Source of the DNA: Toxorhynchites rutilus septentrionalis
Taxonomy: Eukaryota; Arthropoda; Insecta; Diptera; Culicidae
DNA length: 64,000 nt
Direction: 5' to 3'
NCBI RefSeq assembly: GCF_029784135.1
Contig: NC_073746.1
Span: 13,778,416-13,842,415, forward strand
Of this stretch, positions 24,217 to 36,600 are shown piece by piece. The translations under genes and the position numbers were made by a program. Each line of letters starts with the position of its first letter. Position 1 is the stretch's first letter. A model generated the notes under the pieces. The model was given only the letters and a program-made list of their open reading frames with translations, ran no database searches and had not been told where the DNA came from.

Positions 24217-25722
24217 CAGGTCGGACTCGATTATATACTAGGATTGCGCGATCTTTATAAAAAGATCGGTCTTGTCGAATCGATTTTCCAAACGGCGTAG
24301 GGATCGATCCACTGATTAAATCGGTACCAAAGAATCGATCTTTGCCGAATCGATTTTTGAAAAATAAAAAAAAAAAATCCAATTTATTTGCTTATTCGAT
24401 AGGTGTCGTCTTTTCTTTAGGCAGGGAATACAAATTTCATGTTTATAGTGAAACAACAAAAGCATTTTGATTTGTTCCTTGACATGTAGGCCACAAAAAT
24501 TTCTAAAGTCCAGACAAAAAAATACAGGACATTCATCTTGTGCTGTCAAGGAGTCATTAAGTAAGACTTTAATTGAAAAAGCATTATTAGAAATACAGCA
24601 AATAGTATCTGCCCAGAACTCAACTGATAACGATCTCATAAAAGCCAATCGTGCCATACGTCTGTCATTTTGTCGAAGCCGATCCTTGATTTTCAACTCT
24701 GTCAACATTTGTACGGAAGTAAATCGTAGAAGATGTGATCCAAATGTTGACATTATGTTTGAAAAAAATATGGGATGGTCTTTGGTGAGATTGATATCTA
24801 TGTATACTGAAAAACAAATCTACAAAAAGATCAAAATCTAAGATCGAAAAAATCGAAAGCAAAAGAATCGATTTTCTCGAGTAAAAAAGATCGATCCAAA
24901 AAATCGGAAATCGAAATAGAAAAGATCGATCTTCTGAAAATCGATCCGATATCGCCCAATCCTATTATATACAGACTCGATTATATGTGATTCGATTATA
25001 TACGTTAAGGTGAAGTTTAAGTGGTTATTACATGTACAGTGGGGTAAAAATCGTAATTTTTGAAGATTTTGCATGAATTTTTACCAGGAATTGTTTATGT
25101 CGATATTGCAGCCAAATTAAGAAAGATAAAAGTTAGACGTCAAAGAACAAATTGTAGAGCGGTTAAAGAACTTGAATTTAATTGATAGAAACAGTCTAGT
25201 TTAATATAAATTTTTGGGATAAAATTAATAATAACACATTAAAAATTATTAACTTTTAGGTTTTTCACTTCCAAAATGTTATTAAAATCCACTAATTTAG
25301 TTGTTCCACTACTACATCCTGTACTAAATTTTCTCATCTTTCAAATTAAAGCAACATAATCGTCTTCCGTAGCGTAGTTTTTAAAGTAGAGCCAGTTTGA
25401 GGCAACAGTGTCCGAAACAAAAAAACTATATCTCTTTCATTGTTGAAATTCCAACATATGCGTAGAAGGTTTTTTTTTCCATCAAATATGATCGTCTATC
25501 ACCTCTTGAGAGAATCTGGATAAATTTATTTTTTCATGTGAGAAAGCTGTTTTTTGACTTTAAGTGGATGGATGAAAAATCAAATTCCTCTTTCATTTTC
25601 GAAAAACGAAAAATACATGGAAAAAAAACAAATAAAACAATTTTTTTTACTCGATTATATACAGGATTCGATTATATACAGTGAAAAGAAATCAAAAACT
25701 GTATATAATCGAGTCCGCGCTG
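24217..25722. mobile_element. pogo/Tigger-like non-autonomous TIR element, copy A
   Basis: Inverted termini CAG(GT/CG)CGGACTCGATTA are flanked by TA (24215-24216, 25723-25724). The same family is present in reverse orientation at 45265-46514. The interior has no transposase. TA duplication and CAG ends with internal ATAATCGA repeats suggest a pogo/Tigger relative. It is interrupted by the hAT-like insertion at 24239-24964. Confidence 0.85.
24239..24964. mobile_element. hAT-like MITE nested in Tigger copy A
   Basis: The ends TAGGATTGCGCGAT and ATCGCCCAATCCTA are near-perfect inverted repeats. They are flanked by the 8-bp duplication TTATATAC (24231-24238 and 24965-24972), the hallmark of hAT insertion. 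Long subterminal stretches on both sides are dense in ATCGAT/GATCGATC. A minus frame (24316-24753, 145 aa) has no recognised domain. Confidence 0.8.
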
Positions 25723-25989
25723 TACCAGGACAATTTCCAGAACAAGATTTTTATACTGCAATGTGCAATGGGCAACGCCTGAATACTTCAGGATGAAAGA
25801 GTTGACGAAATTCTCAACAAAATATCTTGTTGTTATCCTGTTTGGCTTTAACAAAATTTTACAGTATAATGGTCTCGCAATAAATTCACTTTTAATCACC
25901 AACCAAATCGATTCAAATCATTTTCAAATTATTTTATGTCGACGAAAAGACGAAAGGAATATAAAAGAAAAACAATCTGTCGGATAAGA

Positions 25990-26141
25990 ATGAAACCAAC
26001 GAACGATCCTAAATCAACAAACTAAACTAGCGGATGCAATAAATCCAAAGCGAGAAGAAGGACACACAAAAAGGATCGTACACATTCCTTATCACACCAG
26101 GCTCTTTACCGTTCAGAATGCAGTTGTGAGCTATAGATGAG
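25990..26141 (+). repeat. LTR-like repeat, left part, split by the pogo-like insertion
   Basis: Resembles 9860-9970, including a CACATT(C/T)CTTAT(C/T) stretch and a TGCAGTT(A/G)TGAG stretch. It stops at the TA where the 3.7-kb element enters, and related sequence resumes after 29,831. Confidence 0.5.
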
Positions 26142-26160
26142 TACAGTCAACCCTCCCATA

Positions 26161-26550
26161 AGTCCACTGATGATTCAACAAGAGCCAAAGGTTGTACCGC
26201 TCATGACAACTCTACATGAACTGATGATTGCGCCGGTTAGTGACCATTCTATCCTGGATTCCTCGAGTCGAGAAAGACGCACCACGCTAGATATGAGGTA
26301 CAGACTAGGGGGGCGTTGCTGATCAAGGGTCAGCTGCATCGCAATAGGAAGTATCCCGAGTCGGGCACACGTACAGAGCATTGGAGACAGCAACATCCGA
26401 ATTACGAAAACACTTGTAATACTAACCTCGAGCCAACCGCGAGTAATCGGTTACATATTACTAACATAGATAATAAGAAAAATTGTCAAAGTATTGAACT
26501 CCCGGCCCCGTGAGGCTAACACCATATGAGCCTTGATAAAAATAAAAAAA
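26161..26550 (+). mobile_element. I-type LINE, 3'-end-only insertion
   Basis: Contains only the 3' end of the I-type LINE also present at 18305-20446 and ends in an A-rich tail. It is flanked by a 12-bp duplication AACCCTCCCATA (26149-26160 and 26551-26562) cut from the terminal repeat of the surrounding pogo-like element, so the insertion limits are exact. Severe 5' truncation is typical of target-primed reverse transcription. Confidence 0.92.
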
Positions 26551-26959
26551 AACCCTCCCATAACGCGGTACTCCAAGATTCATATAACGCGGAGATGAAA
26601 TTGCGACAGCCCTCCTATAACGCGGTACTATTACAGCGCGGTTTCTGTTTAACAACGTCCCATCAGTTCTTTCCGTGCACCAAATATAGAGGTATACATA
26701 TACGTATACAAAATGTATACGTTAATAAAAACATTCAAGCTTATCTCTTAGTCGTTTACGACATCGGTTTCAGTCAAGCCCGGGCTTAGAGGATGTGATT
26801 AGCAAGTCAAGATGTGCTGCAAATTTAGCTGTCATTGCCAAACCTATCAAACTGCTCGGTGAGCTCAAGGCAGATCTATGGAACAAGGTGCACCCGTTTG
26901 GTTACTAAGCTGGGTTAGGGAAGCGGTAGAAAACAGTACGACAGAAAGCAAAAGGGGGA

Positions 26960-28912
26960 TTGTTTATCTGAAATGTTAAAGGATGAATCACAAAAGCTCT
27001 CAATAAATATTAATAGTGTTCCGATTACTGATAGTAATTCTAATTGTGAAGCATTCAATGATCATTTTGCAAATGTTGGACTTAACTTAGCTACGAAAAT
27101 AGTTACTGGAAGGGGTAATCCGTTACGTTATTTAAACCCTGTATCCGATTCAATTTTCCTACAACCAACATCTTCGAATGAGGTTATACTGCTGATAAAC
27201 GATATCAAGTTGAAAAAAAGCTCAGGTCCTGACAATATTCCGGCCAAAATTGTTAAAAATAATGTTGTTTCTTTTTCGCGAATTCTCAGTAAATCTTTCA
27301 ATTTGATTATTCAAACAGGTTCGTATCCAGAATGTCTCAAAACGGCTAAAGTAACCAATATTTAAATCTGGCGACTCAGGCCAAACCGACAATTATCGGC
27401 CCATATCGACATTGTCGGTTTTCAACAAAATTTTTGAGAAGTTACTTATGAAACGTATCGTAAATTTTTTGGACAGATTCGAAAAAAATGGTGGGTGCCT
27501 TGTTCCTTGATTTATAGAAGGCCTTCGACACTATCAATCATGACATTTTACGAAAGAAATGAGATAAATATGGCATAAGAGGTATTGCTAGCAGCATTAT
27601 TCGTAGCTTTTTGAAGGACAGAAGTCAATATGTTGCATATGATGAAGAAATTGGCTCTAGAAAGAGAATAAGTATTGGATTTCCACAGGGAAGCAACATT
27701 GGCCCTCTACTCTTTCTTCTTTATATAAATAATTTAAGCCAAATAAACCTCACTGGTACCCCAGGCTGTTTGCCGATGACACAACTATATTTTATCCGCA
27801 TTCAAACTTGAACTTGAATACAATCATATCAAACATGAATCAGGATTTACGATTGCTTCAGGATTATTTCTCAGATTATTTTCTTCTCTCGCTGAACATA
27901 CAAAAAGCTTCTTACATGATCTTCCGCTCACCGAGAAAAGTACTTCCTCAAGCACCAGTTTTAGCTATGAACGCCGACATAATTGAAAAAGTTGACTCAT
28001 TCAAATACCTGGGGGTCTATCTAGAATCTACCTTATCTTGGGATGTCCACATAAACAAGGTCGCAAGTAAAGTAGCTTCTATGTGGAATGTGTGGAATTT
28101 TAAGACGTGTCAGTACTTTTTTCCCTGGATATGCCATGCTCTTTCCGTATTTTGCCCATATCCCATCAACTTGAGTTATTTGATCGTAACATGGGGTAGT
28201 GCTAGTAAATCAAAGCTAAAAAAACTCCAGACTTTACAAAACCGGTCCCTCAAAATTATTTTCAAATTTCCATTTTTATACCCATGGATCGGACTATACT
28301 CGGACTCATCCCGCAAAATATTGCCAATCTTAGATTTATGTGAGGAACAAACCCTGATAATGGTTCACAACATTCTACACAACCCAGGAGTGCTACACAA
28401 TCTAAATATTGATAATTCTCCTCGGATTCAGGCCACCTTGCAAGATCCCGTACGCATTCCAATTTCGGTCAAAAACGGCGACATTCAACAAGTTACGAAC
28501 ATTTTAACTTTGAAAACTAAGATCAACTGTTTTCTGAAAGAACAAATTGCGCAGTTATTATTTTAATACATAATTATGTTTTATCATTACTATTATTCTC
28601 ATTAAATTTGATGTTGTGTTTGTCTATATTGTTAAGTGTAAACCGTCATTAAACATTTATTTTTTTTATATATTTTACTGTGCTTCTTTCAAAGGGTCTT
28701 GATCCACTAGAAGCACATGTACTGTTGTTTTCTCCCTTTATTGCTTTAAATTTCTTTAGTTTAGCTCAACCATTTAATTTCAATTTTATTTTGTTATGAC
28801 GTTATTTTATTGGTTGAGTTCAGTATGTCAACTACCAGGGGGCTCACTGTAGAGCCTTTTGGTGTGGGGGAGACTGGAGGGTATATATATAAAATAAAAA
28901 AAAATTAAAAAA
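26960..28912 (+). mobile_element. CR1/L2-like LINE, 5'-truncated
   Basis: A reverse transcriptase pseudogene (26973-28566) is followed by a 3' UTR and an A-rich tail ending near 28,912. The RT layout, without an RNase H, fits CR1/L2-type LINEs. The 5' junction is uncertain, and I could not find the target duplication. Confidence 0.7.
26973..28566 (+). pseudogene. LINE reverse transcriptase, broken
   Basis: Frame 1 (26973-27365) carries KKSSGPDNIPAKI, an early RT block. A stop near 27,364 and a deletion near 27,490 follow, then a KAFDTINHDIL-like block carrying the first catalytic Asp with a stop nearby. Frame 27611-27811 has GFPQGSNIGPLLFLLYINNL. The FADD active-site segment near 27,770-27,790 is frameshifted. 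Frame 27808-28566 (252 aa) holds the thumb, including KVDSFKYLGVYLES. Several disruptions make it inactive. Confidence 0.85.
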
Positions 28913-29831
28913 AGTTTGAAAGAATTCTGCACTCTCTCAATGATTTCAGTAGTATTCAGATGCTACTAATACTTTATTCGAAAATGAACATTTTGCGTGT
29001 AGAACAAATTAAACGTTTTCAACATGAACTGTTGTATTGAATAGAGTTCACGAACCGTACACAAGTATATTGCGTTTTGTTTACAAAAAAAAAACAGTAT
29101 GCTTTTAAAATGGTTGCAGAAAGAATTTGCAGATTGAGGATGCGAAGCCACTTCTTCAACATCAGCATCAACAACGTCCGCAGTTCCTATCTAGGTAGGC
29201 ATCCATCTCACCATTTTAATGTGAAATCAGTATAAGACGCCATTTGAGTTTAATATTATTTCACAAATTGCGAGAACACGTATTACTCTATTACATAGTA
29301 TGCATATTCGGTACCAAAAAGGTAATTTTCATTCAATTTTTTTTATTTTGAAAGTGTGTAAGAACATTCGTTTTCCAAATGGTGCAACACGAAGTCAGTG
29401 CTGTCAAACCAAATAGGAATGACGGAACGCTTGCAGCGTAAAACTTAATGAATGTAATGATATGTATGAATAAGTATCATGATATGTAATAAAGTATCAA
29501 TATAGTTCACACACTGTGCAGAATCGTATGATTTACTTTCGATTTGCCATTTTTACCCAGTTGGTAGTATACTAAACGCCTTGATTTACACCAATTTGAG
29601 AGTTTGACAGTTATTGTAATTTAAAATTTATCTTGTCTTTTGTATTCATTGGTCTCCACATAACGCGGTACGAATGATGTGATTTGTACTTATTCTGAGT
29701 TTTTTATAGCGCGGTTTCCATACAACGCGTTACGAATTAGCCTGGTTTGTAAAGTTAAATCCGAGTTACTTATAGCGCGGTTTCCATATAACGCGGTACG
29801 CACTCACCGCGTTATAGGAGGGTTGACTGTA

Positions 29832-29945
29832 CTGGCAAAAATTAAGAACGCATGAGCCAGAACAACTACTTAGAGTTTTCTTTTTCTATCAATCGTCGGT
29901 TTGAGTAAATAAAAAATATAAAACCTCAAGGATAAACGGATAAAT
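29832..29945 (+). repeat. LTR-like repeat, right part, after the pogo-like insertion
   Basis: Weakly similar to about 10,030-10,145 (a TTTAGAG/TATAGTTTTCT run, then TATAAAA and a CCAAGG-like stretch). Together with 25990-26141 this implies the pogo-like element landed in a copy of the repeat. Confidence 0.4.
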
Positions 29946-32900
29946 GAAGTAGTCTTAGTATTAATAGAGTTCTCCGATTTTTTTTCTTTATTATAGTGAC
30001 CGCATTATAGGGATTATAGGGACCGCATAACGCGCAATTTAGAGCATTTGATGGAAGGATGGGAATGATTTGAGAAGTGGATAATTTAGATATAATATGC
30101 TTTTTTTTTGCACTGAAATGCATAAAATCTATCAAAAAAAAAAAACATAATGGACGATAACTTCGACAAATATGCTTTTTTCATATACCGCAAAAAAATC
30201 ACACAAAAAAACGCACAAGAACAGAAAACCGCACAAAAAACAAAACGAAACGAAAAAAATATGTTTTTAGAAAATGTTCGAATCAAGTCGTTCGTACGGA
30301 AGTAAAATACGGTTGTAAACAAGAAAAAGGCTGTATATCTTCCTGTCAAACATGTACCTACATAAAACTTTTTTTGTGTAGAATTAGGTATTGATCATTC
30401 CTTTTCCTTATTACAATGGGCACAACGTAGTTGTATTTTGTTTGGCTAAAATTGTGTGGTTCAAATATACGTTTTTCGAAAATATTGAGAATACTTTCTT
30501 GTCTTAACGTGAATAGAATCTACGCACATATTCCGTATAAATCTATTCATATTTAATTTTATAAGAAGGTAGTTGAAGGCGTACAATTATGACGTGTTTT
30601 CGATCACGAAATTTTGAGACATCATAACCTCTCCAAATATTGTAGGAAATGGAATGCGCCCGAGAGAAATGTTGTCAGGAACAAGGCGTGCCAAATATTG
30701 TGCACCTTCTACGAGGCAGAAATTTGCGAAATCGAATATAACCCTACGCATTTCCCAAACTCTCAAGTCTTATCGATTCAAGCGGCGGCTTTATCGTCTC
30801 CATCATCATCATCACCAGCGTTGTCGCCGCTATATCCATCCTTCAATGAGTAGCCACACTCGATGCAGCCTGCAAGCGCTATTTGCACCCGATCGCCTTC
30901 ATCACCATCATCGTCATCATCCCCACCGTCATTATAATGGAGCATGTGTGTGGCACATTTCACGGAACCTCGCATCCATCATATGCTGCTGTTGCTGCTG
31001 TGGTATAATACCGTGCATCGAGCATCCCTCGGAGGCATCTCCTCGCATCGCTAGGATTGGATCTGGTGGGTGGCCAAACAACCCTTGAATCGGCTTTGTG
31101 CATGTGTAATCTCCTCTTCCCTCGTTTCATTTCGTCTTCCTTTCTCTAACACTTGTCGTCCACTTCGCGTCCGTCCCGGTTTGTTGTTTGCCAGCGGTGG
31201 GGCTACTCGGTTGATTTGCGAACGAAGAAGAGGAGATGTTTTCAGTGAAAGCATTGTCTTGTAAACAAAAATCTTGTACTCATAGTAGTTTATGGTTGGT
31301 TCTTGATGAAGAAAGGAAGAGGCTGCTGCCTTTGCCACAGTTTCCACGCGGTCGTCATCGCTACCGCCGCAGTCAGCAGAAGACGGCGACCGGGGAGAGA
31401 TTAAGTGGGTTTATAGTGTGTCACTTACTTGTTCGTGTTTTTATCGTACACCACATTCTTCTCGGAACGACCAACGCTTCAAAGTGGAGTAACTATCGTC
31501 GGATTTCAAGCACCCTAGTTTTTGCTGGTGGTTTACCCGTAACATATTGGATAAAGAGTCTCGCCCAGTAATGCAGCCACTGCCACAAGTGCAGGGACAG
31601 GATATAAGGTACAGCGTCGCCTATGAGGCGGCGGCGGATGGAGTAGACGAGAGGATCTCACTGCGCATGTTCCAGGATAAAATGGAAGCTTGGGGAGTCA
31701 CAGAGTGTGGTACTCGTTGGCAGCATTCTCCTCCTCGTTTTCGGGGCTGCCGTCAATATGGAGTATTTGTGGAACCAACTGTTTAACTGTGGACTCGGGA
31801 CCACCAACTGTGTTTAATGAATGAGTTTAAAATATTTATGACTGTGAAAGGGTCTGGTTTCCCTGACAGAGGACACAGAAAGGAGGAGAAAATTCTCTTT
31901 ATGGTTACGGAACAGTTCCCTAGAATGGAGATAAACGCATAAAGTTGGGCGAAATGTTATAGTTTTAATAGAATGTCAACCCTGTCAACGCGCTTTCACT
32001 GCGGCTTGTGCGGTGCGATGATTGCCGACGAGTAGATGCCGATGGGAAGTTGGCTACGGCATGGCAGCTCGTAGATGGTGATTTGCATTGCGATGGGGGG
32101 ATAACTTTTCGACACAATTGAACTTTGTTCGTTTGTTTATGACGAACCTCGGAATGATGTTGCTTATTTTTGTTGTTGAAAATGTATAAAAAGGGGTGAG
32201 TATTTGGATCATTTAAAATATGATTTTAAGTCTTTACATTATGAAAAGTTATACTCATGTAAATTTGTGACACGAACTTATTATATAAATTTTTAACCCT
32301 CCTATACTCACGCAAAGGTCTGACGAACAGAGAATCAATGAGGTGGCTAAATTAAATGTCTATTAAAACTGAATGTAGTTAAGGAAAACATATTTTCTGG
32401 AGTTTTGGCGTACAACTGCCTATATCTTTTTCTTTAAATAAATGCCAATAACGCCTAAAAGCAACACAATAGCAATATTACAGAGACACGCACAGTCTGA
32501 GAGTATACGATTATAGAAGAGTTATTGAGGTCTGATGTTTCGATGAAAAAATGTATTAAATAATCACTGGTTCAAAGAACATCGACATCAACGACAGCCG
32601 AGAATTTAAGGCGTCATAACTAATGATATGCAATGCTGGCATCATGTGGGAGTTTTTCATTACTAGTGAATGTCTAGAGACTACAATTATTTGAATGTTT
32701 AAACTTTCAATATCATTCAATCATCTATGACCCTTCAGGTTGTAAGAGGCGTTGATAGAATTTAGTTTTCAAATTTCTGGAGCCTAAATGACTACTATGA
32801 AGATTTTAAAGGATTTCGGTTTTGGTGGTCGGAATCTATAGCTTCTGAACCGTTCGACTAGTTTTTGATTTCTTTACAACAAATAACAGGTATTTGAATG

Positions 32901-33309
32901 AACTTTCTATGATAAATTTAAAATTGCGCTCCGAATGTTAACTTTAGGCAAAAAAGGAAGGGTGGTGTCCAAGACTCGACCGTACCATTGACGATTACGA
33001 AACGTTAGAAAATGCACGTTAATGTTTTTTACATGAAGAAGAACGCCATCGAACTGTGGTATTAAGCTGGGAAATCAATCCATAAACAGATGTCAAGGAT
33101 TAAGAGAATTAGGTGTGGTCTTAAATTCGAAACTAACCTTCGTTGATCATTATAATACAATCATACATAGAGCAAAAAATAACTGTTTGACCCCCTATAT
33201 AGAAATCAAAGACATAGTCCTATGTCAAAACTTGGAATGCGCGAGACGATTTGATAACTGAAAAGCAAATGTCAAAATAAAAAAAGCATCATTCTACGTG
33301 TACACACCT
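29946..33309. other. mostly unique DNA; GC-richer stretch at 30.6-31.8 kb
   Basis: 29,946-30,600 is AT-rich. It has a GACCGCATTATAGGGA-type segment at about 30,000, perhaps another pogo-like relic. 30,600-31,820 is richer in GC with CAT/CCG-rich runs and several overlapping frames (30614-30853, 30654-31088, 31236-31571, 31547-31786) that lack domains. It may be a host 5' exon or regulatory stretch. 31,820-33,309 shows nothing recognisable. Confidence 0.3.
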
Positions 33310-33323
33310 ACGAAATGAAGGAT

Positions 33324-33592
33324 TCTTCTTCTTAAATGGCACTAACGTTCCTAGAGGAACTTCGCCGTCTCAACGTAGTATTAATTACGTCATTTTTATT
33401 AGTACTTAGTTGAGATTTCTATGCCGAATAACACGCCTTGAATGCATTTTGAGGAGCAAGCTCTAGAATACGCGTGACCACAGTGCAGAGGAAATTCCTT
33501 TGACGAAAAATTCGTCCGAACAGAACGGAAATCGAACCCGAGCTCCCGGCATGTTAGGTTTGACGCTAACCACTCGTCCACGGGAGTACACA
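33324..33592 (-). mobile_element. tRNA-derived SINE, family 3, copy 1
   Basis: The minus strand begins with a tRNA-Ser-like head (CCCGTGGACGAGTGGTTAGC) and a B-box close to GGTTCGATTTCC, and ends in a CTTCTT/AAGAAG-type tail. Flanks 33310-33323 and 33593-33606 are a 14-bp duplication with two differences. The plus copy is at 52383-52665. Confidence 0.85.
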
Positions 33593-33606
33593 ACGAAATA
33601 GAGGAT

Positions 33607-36600
33607 ACTAAGGTTTTGAAACGCAAGATCAAAGATATATGTAAAATTTAAGTCGACTAAATTTTGATCGTAGCACCCTTTTTGGCAACATAAAGCATCA
33701 CCTTACGCTTAAACTCATGTAGCTTTCTATATGGAACCTCTAAAATGTGAATAAGAAGAAGAAGATTTGGAATGCATTATTAGTCCAGTACTATCATTGT
33801 CACGAGGAAACACATTGCAATACATGACCAGCTTGAGCATCATTATCGCCAGAATGAATCAACCATCCTCAGCTGCTTTTGACGCATTCCATGCCGACTT
33901 GTCTAAGGAGTTAGCAGCAAGAGCTCATATTGCAGTGAAACTTTGTGAATATTATGAATCATACAATAACCAGCCTATTTAGAAATATGTCAAGAACATG
34001 TCAATCGTTCAAAATGTTACGAGTGAAACATTAGTAGTAATTTTTCAAAGGAAACATGAAAGAGATGTTTTTGAAAAAACACTGTTTAACTGTAAAAATG
34101 TTCTTCTTCCGATGTATGAATGACTTTCTGGTTATTGTATGGGTTATTCATACTTGACCATACAAACTAATTAAAAAAAAAGTTTTTGAGAAAAAAGAAT
34201 TTTTATTTTTTTTCAGTGCAATTTTATTGCAAATTTGTTTGATATTTTTCAATGAAAACTTAAACATTTTTTTTACATTTCAATCTTCGACCAGAATTTT
34301 GTAGGTTATGTAGTTTTATAGCTAGAAATTTTTGTTATTTAAGTGTTTCTTTTTCAGCTTTTTATAGAATTCAAAATTCTCCAAAAACTATAAAACCTGA
34401 AAAATACGAAATTGCCTAGTGAATTGATAAGATTTTCATTAGAAAAACCAACATAAATTTTTAAAATAATTTACGCTGAAAAAATATTTTAAACTTAGAA
34501 TTCATTTGTCTCAGATGTTTTTTTTTTAATTTTTCAAAAACATGAAACATAAAACATAAATAATCTATACAATAACCAACTGATCATCCATACATTGGAA
34601 AAAAGGCACTTCCACAGGAAAAGAAATTTTGATCATGTGTATTTTTTAAATTTAATTTAATGAAAATTCTAACAATTTCCTATATTTCTAATAGTAGGTC
34701 TAATAGTTTTTAAGTCAGACATTTTTATAGAAACTGAAGAAAAAAAACTTATGCTTTTTTCAAAAAATCGGCTAGATATTTTGTTAGATTTAAACGACCA
34801 TTGTCTTTGAACCCACAATGTTTTAACTCCAATCTTAGATGGCTTAGATGCTAATGACTAGTCGAGTTCGAATGAAATTTCTATTTAGCTAAAACATTCT
34901 ACTAATTTGTTATACTAGAATAGTAATACTAAAATTTCGATGCTTTCTTAAATAATATCCGAAGCGATAATCAAGCGAATAGAATTGATAAGATCGTTAC
35001 CCTACGTTAAAAACGCGATCGTATGGATATGATGAGGATATGATGAACAGTAAAAACTGGACAAATTTTCGTTTAGAAATAGTGTACCGTAAACTTTTCC
35101 CAATATTCAAAATGGAATGGAGAATAGGAAATATTGAAAAAGAATATAGGAAAAATTAAAAAGGAAAAAAAGATCTGAAATGAGAAATAGGAAATAAGAA
35201 ATGAGAAATATAAAATTGGAAATTGAAAATTGAAAATAGGAAATGAGAAGTGAGAAATGAGAAATGAGAAATAAAAAATAGGAAATAGGTAATAGGAATA
35301 AGCGAAGTTCGAGCTTATAAGAAGTTCATACTTTTGTAGATGAAAGTTAATTGGACCTAAATTGAAAAACATAATGAGAAGGGATGGCTTCTTATCTTCA
35401 AATGGGTAGAATTACTAACTAACATGTACTCTAAATAATTATGGTGGCTTCATACTATTCGTTCCAGTTCTCCTTTGTGAGATCCTCGGTTAGTGTTCAT
35501 TTGATCATCTTTTCCATTACCTTCTCATCACATCTCTAACTTCTTGGTTCTATCAAGTTCTCCCTTTCTCTACCGATCTTGTGCGGAGAACCTGCTTTTC
35601 CGCACCATTCAGCATAAGCTTGGATCTAGATTACCAGCGGGCGAGACTAGAGCCACTATCTTGGTGTCAGAAGATTCCTAGGTGATAACGGAAGCTTCGT
35701 ATCTCGTAAGAGACTCGAGACCTCTGAGCATGGAACTAACGATTGTTCGGTAGTAAGCGGGAACGCAATCAATTTTTCTGAAAATGATCTCAATATTGAT
35801 AGACAATATTGATCTTTAGTCCTAAAAAAAATATAAAAATCTCGGAATACCCGAAGTTTCATCCAATTCCAAGATGATCGTGTGAATTTTGGTTATTTTT
35901 TTGTTTATTCTTGAAAGAATCACTCAAATGATACAACTGAAAAAAACATGAAAAATGACTCCACGGAAGATGATTCCTGAGAGACCGTTTAAACATTAAA
36001 CAGATGTTTATTCTAAGGACCATCTGGAATCTTGTTTCTCAACTACTTGAAATATGTTCGAAAAACGCTAGCAAATTTGTACCACAAATAAAGGAGATTG
36101 AAAACATCCATATACAGAAAATGTTCAATTCACACAATTTAAGATATTGGATATTTACGAAAAAATACAGATGGCTTGGCCTAATAACAAATTTTTACTT
36201 CGGTCTATCATTTTCCACGAAATAGCTGTCAGGATATATTTCATGGGTTACAATCAAATCCATCTGAAACTATCTGATACCTTGAGAATAGTCAGTCATG
36301 CAATTTAATCACTTTGATAGAATTTCTGATTATATTCTCATGATACAAGACTCGGGCGAAAAGATACGGTGCCGCAACGGAACAAAATAGAACCAAATAA
36401 AAAAAAAGTATGTTCCTCGCGTACCGATAAAATACTTTCCCATTCAAACTCAAACATTTTAAAAACAAAGAAAAGTCAACCTATCAATCAACGAGGACAA
36501 AATAACGAACCCTTTGCCGAGAAACCGCCGGTACAATACTGCGAAATCAGCCGGATAATCATTACACGCGATCTGGTGTTGGTGGGGTCCGTGCCAAATG

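Larger units (their letters stand above)
26144..29829. mobile_element. pogo/Tigger-like TIR element with nested LINEs
   Basis: The outer termini CAGTCAACCCTCC(C/T)ATA are inverted repeats flanked by TA (26142-26143, 29830-29831). Subterminal sequence on both sides repeats ATAACGCGGTA-like units (26,560-26,650 and 29,645-29,820), reminiscent of pogo/CENP-B-type binding repeats. Two LINE fragments are inserted (26161-26550 and about 26,960-28,912). No transposase was seen in the remaining sequence. Confidence 0.75.

Noticed and set aside
30654..31088. 144-aa His/Arg-rich frame as a gene
   Set aside because: His run comes from a CAT/CAC repeat; the other frames are equally open; no domain.
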